This document shows positions 15,260 through 19,647 of a stretch of 19,647 nucleotides of DNA, piece by piece. The translations under genes and the position numbers were made by a program. The stretch is from Wolbachia pipientis (lineage in GTDB: Bacteria > Pseudomonadota > Alphaproteobacteria > Rickettsiales > Anaplasmataceae): the NCBI RefSeq assembly GCF_023661085.1, contig NZ_JAHDJT010000003.1:1-19647 (forward strand). Reading direction: 5' to 3'. Positions within the stretch are counted from its first letter, which is position 1; each line of letters begins with the position of its first letter. The notes beneath the pieces are model-generated. The model was given only the letters and a program-made list of their open reading frames with translations, was not told where the DNA came from and did no database searches.

Positions 15260-16252
15260 ATGAACTATGCTGCACTTGATACATATTTAGAGCCATTACA
15301 AGGCATCTTTCAAGAGGAAGGCGTAAATGAAATATCAATAAATAAGCCAAAAGAAGTATGGGTTGAAAATCGTGGTAAAATAAGGTGTGAAAAATTAGAG
15401 ATATTTGACCTTAACCATTTAAAATCTCTTAGCAGACTGATTGCTCAGGCTACAGAACAAAAACTGAGCGAAGAAACACCGCTGCTTTCAGCTACATTAC
15501 CAAATGGTTATCGTATACAGATAGTATTTCCACCAGCATGTGAGCCTGATAAAGTAGTCATGTCAATTCGTAAACCTTCTACCATACAATTAGCATTGGA
15601 TGATTATGAAAAGATGGGGGCTTTTTCTGAAACTGTTATAGAGGTAACTGATGATCCAGTGGACCGCTACCTGGATTCACTATTAAAGCAAAGAAGAATA
15701 AGAGAGTTTTTAGAATACGCTGTAATAAATAAAAAAAACATTATAATCAGTGGTGGAACTTCTACCGGTAAAACTACTTTTACTAACGCCACTTTACGTG
15801 CCATTCCAGCCGAAGAAAGAATTATTACTGTTGAGGATGCGAGGGAAATCGTTTTGAACGATCATCCAAATAGAGTGCATTTGATTGCCTCTAAAGGAGG
15901 GCAAGGCAGGGCCAAAGTGACCACTCAAGATTTGATAGAAGCATGTTTACGTTTAAGACCAGATAGAATAATAGTTGGTGAGCTCCGTGGAGCGGAAGCT
16001 TTTAGCTTTCTTAGGGCAATAAACACTGGTCATCCAGGATCAATATCAACCCTTCATGCGGATAGTCCAGCAATGGCCCTTGAGCAAATAAAACTGATGG
16101 TAATGCAAGCGAATCTTGGCATTCCCCCAGATCAGATCATGCCATACATCAGAAATGTAATCGATATTGTTATTCAACTAAAAAGAACCAGCGGGGGAAA
16201 AAGAAGCATTTCTGAAATATTATTTACTAGATCATCGGATGGAAATGCTTAA
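15260..16252 (+). CDS. virB11: Type IV secretion ATPase VirB11
   Basis: A hexameric traffic ATPase at the cytoplasmic face of the inner membrane that powers assembly and substrate transfer. The product is 330 aa. An N-terminal domain spans about 1-150. The RecA-like domain holds Walker A GGTSTGKT (165-172), an Asp box in ITVEDAREI (189-197), Walker B RIIVGELRG (236-244) and His box GHPGSISTLHA (258-268). All catalytic motifs are intact. The ATG is one base after the virB10 stop, indicating coupled translation; virD4 follows after 28 bases. Confidence 0.95.
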   Translation: MNYAALDTYLEPLQGIFQEEGVNEISINKPKEVWVENRGKIRCEKLEIFDLNHLKSLSRLIAQATEQKLSEETPLLSATLPNGYRIQIVFPPACEPDKVVMSIRKPSTIQLALDDYEKMGAFSETVIEVTDDPVDRYLDSLLKQRRIREFLEYAVINKKNIIISGGTSTGKTTFTNATLRAIPAEERIITVEDAREIVLNDHPNRVHLIASKGGQGRAKVTTQDLIEACLRLRPDRIIVGELRGAEAFSFLRAINTGHPGSISTLHADSPAMALEQIKLMVMQANLGIPPDQIMPYIRNVIDIVIQLKRTSGGKRSISEILFTRSSDGNA

Positions 16253-16280
16253 ATTTATACATAATTAGAAAAAGTAGTTT

Positions 16281-18398
16281 ATGAGTAATGGGAATCATCT
16301 ACGCAATATTTTGATAGGAGGAGTTGTAGCTTCCAGTGTACTAGAATTTTGCTTCTATTTATCTGGTGTATTGTTTTACCTATTTGTTGATGGTCCAGAT
16401 GGCGTAGATTTTAAAGCAATTAACCCTAGCTTGACGCCTTTTCCTCAAGCTCTTTGGCCAACAATTTTTGATCATATACAATATTGTTGGCATCATCCAG
16501 AGTTGTATAGCTTTGAGATCAAAATTAAGTTGATCGTATCTTCTGCGCTGCCTATCGTTGTTTTGATGGTTATTTTGTGGAATTTAAGGGAAAGGATAGT
16601 TGAGTGGCGGCCATTTAAAAAGAAAGAATCACTACACGGAGATTCAAAGTGGGCATCGGAAAAAGACATAAGAAAAGCCGGGTTAAGAAGCAAAAAAGGG
16701 TTATTGCTTGGTAAAGATAAAAGAGGCTACTTTATTGCTGATGGGTTTCAACATGCATTGCTGTTTGCTCCTACAGGCTCTGGTAAAGGTGTTGGTTTTG
16801 TAATTCCTAATTTATTATTTTGGACTGACTCGGTAATTGTACACGACATAAAGTTAGAAAACTATGAAATAACAAGTGGTTGGCGAGAACGACAGGGGCA
16901 GAAAGTATATGTGTGGAATCCAGCACAGCCAGATGGAGTAAGCCACTGTTACAACCCATTAGAGTGGATTAGCGAAAAACCTGGACAGATGGTTGACGAC
17001 GTACAGAAAATAGCCAACTTAATCATGCCTGAACAAGACTTTTGGCAAAATGAAGCAAGAAGCTTATTTGTTGGAGTAGTATTATATCTACTTGCTGCAC
17101 CGGAGAAAGTTAAATCTTTTGGTGAAGTTGTGCGCACTATGCGTAGTGATGACGTAGTTTACAACCTTGCTGTTGTTTTGGATACGATGGGTAAAATAAT
17201 ACACCCTGTGGCGTATATGAACATTGCAGCTTTCTTGCAGAAAGCTGACAAGGAGAGATCAGGTGTTGTTTCAACTATGAACTCGTCGCTTGAATTGTGG
17301 GCAAACCCGTTGATTGATACTGCAACGGCAACAAGTGACTTTAATATTTTAGACTTTAAAAAGAAGAAAGTTACAGTTTATGTTGGTTTAACTCCAGATA
17401 ACTTAAACAGGTTAAGGCCTTTAATGCAGGTTTTCTACCAGCAAGCAACTGAGTTTTTGTGTAGAAAATTGCCGTCGGATGATGAGCCTTATGGTGTATT
17501 GTTTTTGATGGACGAGTTTCCAACACTTGGAAAAATGGAGCAATTTCAAACAGGTATTGCATATTTTCGTGGTTACAGAGTCAGATTATTCTTAATTGTT
17601 CAAGATACTGAACAGCTCAAAGGAATATACGAAGAAGCAGGGATGAACTCCTTTTTATCAAACTCAACATACAGGATAACTTTTGCAGCCAATAACATTG
17701 AGACGGCTAATTTGATATCGCAACTTATAGGGAACAAAACTGTACAACAAGAATCGTTGAATAAACCTAAATTTTTAGATTTGAATCCTGCTTCGAGGTC
17801 GTTGCATATCTCTGAGACACAGAGAGCGTTGCTGCTGCCTCAAGAGATTATTATGTTGCCACGTGATGAGCAGATAATTTTAATAGAGTCGACTTATCCA
17901 ATTAAATCAAAGAAAATTTTATACTACAGTGATAGCACCTTCACAAGAAAGCTACTCAAGCCAACCCGTGTGCCTACACAAGAGCCATATGATCCAAATA
18001 AAGTTTTTTCTGCCACTAACGAGGATAAAGTTAGTAAAGAAGAAAATAACGCTATTGCAGGGCCTAGTGCTGCTGATTATCCTGTTGAAGCTCAAACTGA
18101 AAATGCAGTATATGATGAATCAGAGATTAACGATGAGCTTAAGGGGGAAGATCTTGATGATGAATATGTTGACGACAAGTTTGAAGATGAAGAAGATGAT
18201 GGGTTTAATGATGAAGAGAATGAATTTGAAAGTGGTGATGAATTTAAAGAAGAAAGAGACGATGACGGGTTTGACGACGAAGAGGATAAATTTGAAGGTA
18301 GTGATAAATTTACAGAGGAAAGAGACGATGATGGATTTGATGATGAAGATATTGACGACGAATTAAAAAATGACAACAAAACCGAAGATAAAGGTTAA
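16281..18398 (+). CDS. virD4: Type IV coupling protein VirD4 with repetitive acidic C-terminal tail
   Basis: The coupling ATPase that recruits substrates to the T4SS. The product is 705 aa. Membrane helices lie at about 11-36 and 83-103. The cytoplasmic ATPase holds Walker A PTGSGKG (164-170) and Walker B LFLMDEFPTLG with D411 and E412. After about residue 610 the chain becomes a disordered-looking acidic tail. It includes two full 22-residue repeats (units beginning DGFxDEE at 640 and 662) and a partial third at 684, encoded by an exact 66-bp period. Such a tail is not part of the core family and may be lineage-specific, possibly affecting substrate choice or chaperone docking. That role is inference. 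Confidence 0.94.
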   Translation: MSNGNHLRNILIGGVVASSVLEFCFYLSGVLFYLFVDGPDGVDFKAINPSLTPFPQALWPTIFDHIQYCWHHPELYSFEIKIKLIVSSALPIVVLMVILWNLRERIVEWRPFKKKESLHGDSKWASEKDIRKAGLRSKKGLLLGKDKRGYFIADGFQHALLFAPTGSGKGVGFVIPNLLFWTDSVIVHDIKLENYEITSGWRERQGQKVYVWNPAQPDGVSHCYNPLEWISEKPGQMVDDVQKIANLIMPEQDFWQNEARSLFVGVVLYLLAAPEKVKSFGEVVRTMRSDDVVYNLAVVLDTMGKIIHPVAYMNIAAFLQKADKERSGVVSTMNSSLELWANPLIDTATATSDFNILDFKKKKVTVYVGLTPDNLNRLRPLMQVFYQQATEFLCRKLPSDDEPYGVLFLMDEFPTLGKMEQFQTGIAYFRGYRVRLFLIVQDTEQLKGIYEEAGMNSFLSNSTYRITFAANNIETANLISQLIGNKTVQQESLNKPKFLDLNPASRSLHISETQRALLLPQEIIMLPRDEQIILIESTYPIKSKKILYYSDSTFTRKLLKPTRVPTQEPYDPNKVFSATNEDKVSKEENNAIAGPSAADYPVEAQTENAVYDESEINDELKGEDLDDEYVDDKFEDEEDDGFNDEENEFESGDEFKEERDDDGFDDEEDKFEGSDKFTEERDDDGFDDEDIDDELKNDNKTEDKG
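18195..18350 (+). repeat. 66-bp in-frame tandem repeat in the virD4 tail
   Basis: Equivalent codons for the DGF motif begin at 18198, 18264 and 18330, giving an exact 66-base period: two full units and a partial third. Units share the protein pattern DGFxDEExxFExxDxFxEERDD with scattered synonymous and conservative changes. Because the period is a multiple of three, gain or loss of a unit keeps the frame. Confidence 0.8.
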
Positions 18399-18515
18399 TT
18401 TTGCCTATTTTTTTGGCTCAGAAAACAAGTTATGCAAATCATTAAGCTTTTCACTTTAAGCCATTTTTAATTAATTAGTATTAAATTATCTACTTTAAGT
18501 TAGGGGAGTAGTAAA

Positions 18516-19391
18516 ATGAGTAATAAAAAAATATTAGCAGTTACAGCATTTGCTTTATTGTTGTCACAACAGTCTTTTGCAAGCGAAACAGAAGGATTTT
18601 ACTTCGGTGGTGGATACTATGGTCAGTTTTTTAACAGCATGGGTTCACTGGAAGTCAAAACTAAAGACATCACTCATGCATCCATAAAGGATGGGAACCA
18701 CTTTGGGGAGAAAGGTCAGCTTTTAAATAAGTATCAGTCAAATTATAACCCTCTTTTTGCTGGAAGTATAGCGTTTGGTTACACAGGAGAGTTGGGTAAT
18801 AACAGCTATAGAGCTGCATTGGAAGGAATGTATTCTTCTGTAAAAGTGGACAATATTGACTTAGAAGGCAATAGGGTAAGTGTAATGTACCAAAGAAAGT
18901 TTAAAGTAAAAGAGGGGCAAACTGAGCAAGAAAAAACTTATGGATATGGTATAAAAGCCAGTAACGACCAAATTAAAAACGCATCTGTGATGGCAAATGT
19001 TTACCATCACTGGAAAAATGATAATTTCTCCTTTTCACCTTATGTTGGAGCTGGGATCGGTGCAACAAGGATGAAGATGTTTGGAGCAGCATCAATAAGA
19101 CCTGCATATCAATTAAGAGCTGGTCTTGATTATTCCATCAATGAAAATGTGAATATGCATGTTGGGTATAGACATTTTGGCGTTATCGGTGGCAACTTTA
19201 AGCTTAACACAGATGCATTGAATGAAAAGGTGGTAGACGCTGTTAGCAAACAAGAGAAGAATAAAGAGTTTAAAGGAACCTTTAAACCAATAACAGGTAA
19301 GGAAAAAGACAGCATAAATATAGGCAGTGGATTATTTGCTACACACGGTCTAGAGGCTAGTCTTACTTTCCATTTTGCTAGTAAATCTTGA
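18516..19391 (+). CDS. wspB: Outer-membrane surface protein WspB (Wsp/Msp2/OMP-1 family)
   Basis: A 291-aa outer-membrane beta-barrel related to Wolbachia surface protein Wsp and to Anaplasma/Ehrlichia Msp2/P44 surface antigens. The signal peptide is clear (MSNKKILAVTAFALLL..., cleavage after SFA at 22). The mature chain starts SETEGFYFGGGYYGQF. Alternating hydrophobic strands include YVGAGIGATRMKMF (about 175-188) and LRAGLDYSINENVNMHVGYRHFGVIGG, and the chain ends near LTFHF. Strand-connecting loops are charged and probably surface-exposed. AGGGGAG at 18502-18508 gives a strong ribosome-binding site. It follows virD4 by 117 bases on the same strand, and in Wolbachia wspB is reported as linked to the vir operon. 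The frame is intact here. Confidence 0.92.
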   Translation: MSNKKILAVTAFALLLSQQSFASETEGFYFGGGYYGQFFNSMGSLEVKTKDITHASIKDGNHFGEKGQLLNKYQSNYNPLFAGSIAFGYTGELGNNSYRAALEGMYSSVKVDNIDLEGNRVSVMYQRKFKVKEGQTEQEKTYGYGIKASNDQIKNASVMANVYHHWKNDNFSFSPYVGAGIGATRMKMFGAASIRPAYQLRAGLDYSINENVNMHVGYRHFGVIGGNFKLNTDALNEKVVDAVSKQEKNKEFKGTFKPITGKEKDSINIGSGLFATHGLEASLTFHFASKS

Positions 19392-19430
19392 GGCATGTTG
19401 CTCTTTGAGGAGAATAACCTTTTGGTGTCG

Positions 19431-19451
19431 TTCCAGCGTATAACGCTGGAA
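19431..19451. repeat. 9-bp hairpin downstream of wspB
   Basis: TTCCAGCGT (19431-19439) and ACGCTGGAA (19443-19451) pair perfectly around an ATA loop, 40 bases after the wspB stop. It could end the long operon transcript, but no T-run follows. CCAGCG-type palindromes are common between Wolbachia genes, so it may be a dispersed element. Confidence 0.5.
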
Positions 19452-19484
19452 TTCAGGAGAAAAAGAAGCATGGATCCTAATGGA

Positions 19485-19514
19485 CTTTGTTGCATAGCTA
19501 GCTACGCAACAAAG
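19485..19514. repeat. Near-perfect palindrome CTTTGTTGC/GCAACAAAG, possibly an IS-end remnant
   Basis: CTTTGTTGC (19485-19493) pairs with GCAACAAAG (19506-19514). After one mismatch, TAGC (19495-19498) pairs with GCTA (19501-19504), leaving a two-base centre. The CTTTGTTGC motif recalls terminal inverted repeats of IS5-like elements, so two ends may have been joined after loss of the element. This is a resemblance only. Confidence 0.4.
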
Positions 19515-19647
19515 CCAACCAGGGTGTTACTTTAGCAATAAATATTTAAGAAATTTACCAAATAGAAAAAAGCAAAAGAAGCCCTGGTCAGCATTTATTT
19601 TCAGTATTGGCGTTTTTATGCTTTAAACGCTGCAATTTAGCTGCTTT

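Larger units (their letters stand above)
19392..19647. other. Repeat-rich region after wspB, gene not seen
   Basis: The last 256 bases contain no supported gene; the open frame near 19470 is only 21 codons. They hold two strong palindromes (19431-19451 and 19485-19514). ACCAGGG at 19518-19524 has its reverse complement at 19582-19588. The stretch looks like a dispersed intergenic repeat or the remnant of a mobile element. The window edge prevents tracing it further. Confidence 0.4.

Noticed and set aside
17929..18379. Open frames on both strands opposite or overlapping the virD4 acidic tail (poly-Met/Lys and poly-Ser products)
   Set aside because: They are out-of-frame readings of the GAT/GAA-rich repeat; low complexity, no ribosome-binding site, and virD4 explains the region.
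18399..18515. Intrinsic terminator between virD4 and wspB
   Set aside because: Only a three-base GCC/GGC stem flanks a T-run near 18404-18416; too weak to call.
19130..19495. 121-codon minus-strand frame across the end of wspB
   Set aside because: It runs through wspB antisense and the palindromes after it; composition is not protein-like.
19470..19535. 21-codon open frame starting MDPNGLCC after wspB
   Set aside because: It spans the CTTTGTTGC palindrome, has no Shine-Dalgarno and no conserved look.
1..19647. CRISPR array, rRNA, or intact insertion sequence
   Set aside because: No regularly spaced repeats, rRNA-like sequence or transposase frame was found anywhere in the window.

Overview
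The window looks like chromosomal DNA of a Wolbachia endosymbiont (Alphaproteobacteria, Rickettsiales, Anaplasmataceae). I base this on the AT-rich composition, the order ribA-virB8-virB9-virB10-virB11-virD4 followed by a wspB-type outer-membrane protein, and a nearby dnaA without the usual dnaA-dnaN cluster. The strain cannot be named from sequence reading alone.

Layout. Positions 1-2200 hold a minus-strand pair: isocitrate dehydrogenase (icd) followed by endonuclease III (nth). Positions 2344-4490 hold, on the plus strand, an RDD-family membrane protein and adenylosuccinate synthetase (purA), separated by a gene-free stretch with palindromic elements. Positions 4592-6473 hold an unrecognised plus-strand locus. 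Its two ORFs (133 and 446 codons) overlap in a -1 relation exactly at an A AAA AAG heptamer, so they may be one gene expressed by frameshifting or slippage, or one broken gene. Positions 6545-7273 (minus) encode a short glutamine-synthetase-like protein lacking both ends of the normal enzyme. Positions 7587-8969 are dnaA. The 469-base stretch after dnaA is not empty: it has a very good sigma70-type promoter and a 35-codon ORF for a possible single-pass membrane microprotein. Positions 9439-10716 (minus) encode an exported, cysteine-rich metallophosphoesterase.

Positions 10946-19391 form the main unit. A near-consensus promoter precedes a tRNA-Leu(GAG) gene whose CCA end lies only 30 bases before the ribA start codon. 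Then follow virB8, virB9, virB10, virB11, virD4 and wspB, all on the plus strand with overlaps or short gaps. The vir genes encode the inner-membrane/periplasmic core (VirB8, VirB9, VirB10), an assembly/secretion ATPase (VirB11) and the coupling ATPase (VirD4) of a type IV secretion system. WspB is a surface beta-barrel of the Wsp/Msp2 family. In Wolbachia this vir cluster is known to be transcribed as an operon, and ribA has been reported as linked to it and co-regulated.

The least explained items are the split ORF with the slippery heptamer, the microprotein after dnaA, the tRNA in the leader of the ribA/T4SS operon, the glutamine-synthetase-like fragment with an altered active site, and the 66-bp in-frame tandem repeats coding the acidic tail of VirD4. 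All calls were made by eye; no database search was run.
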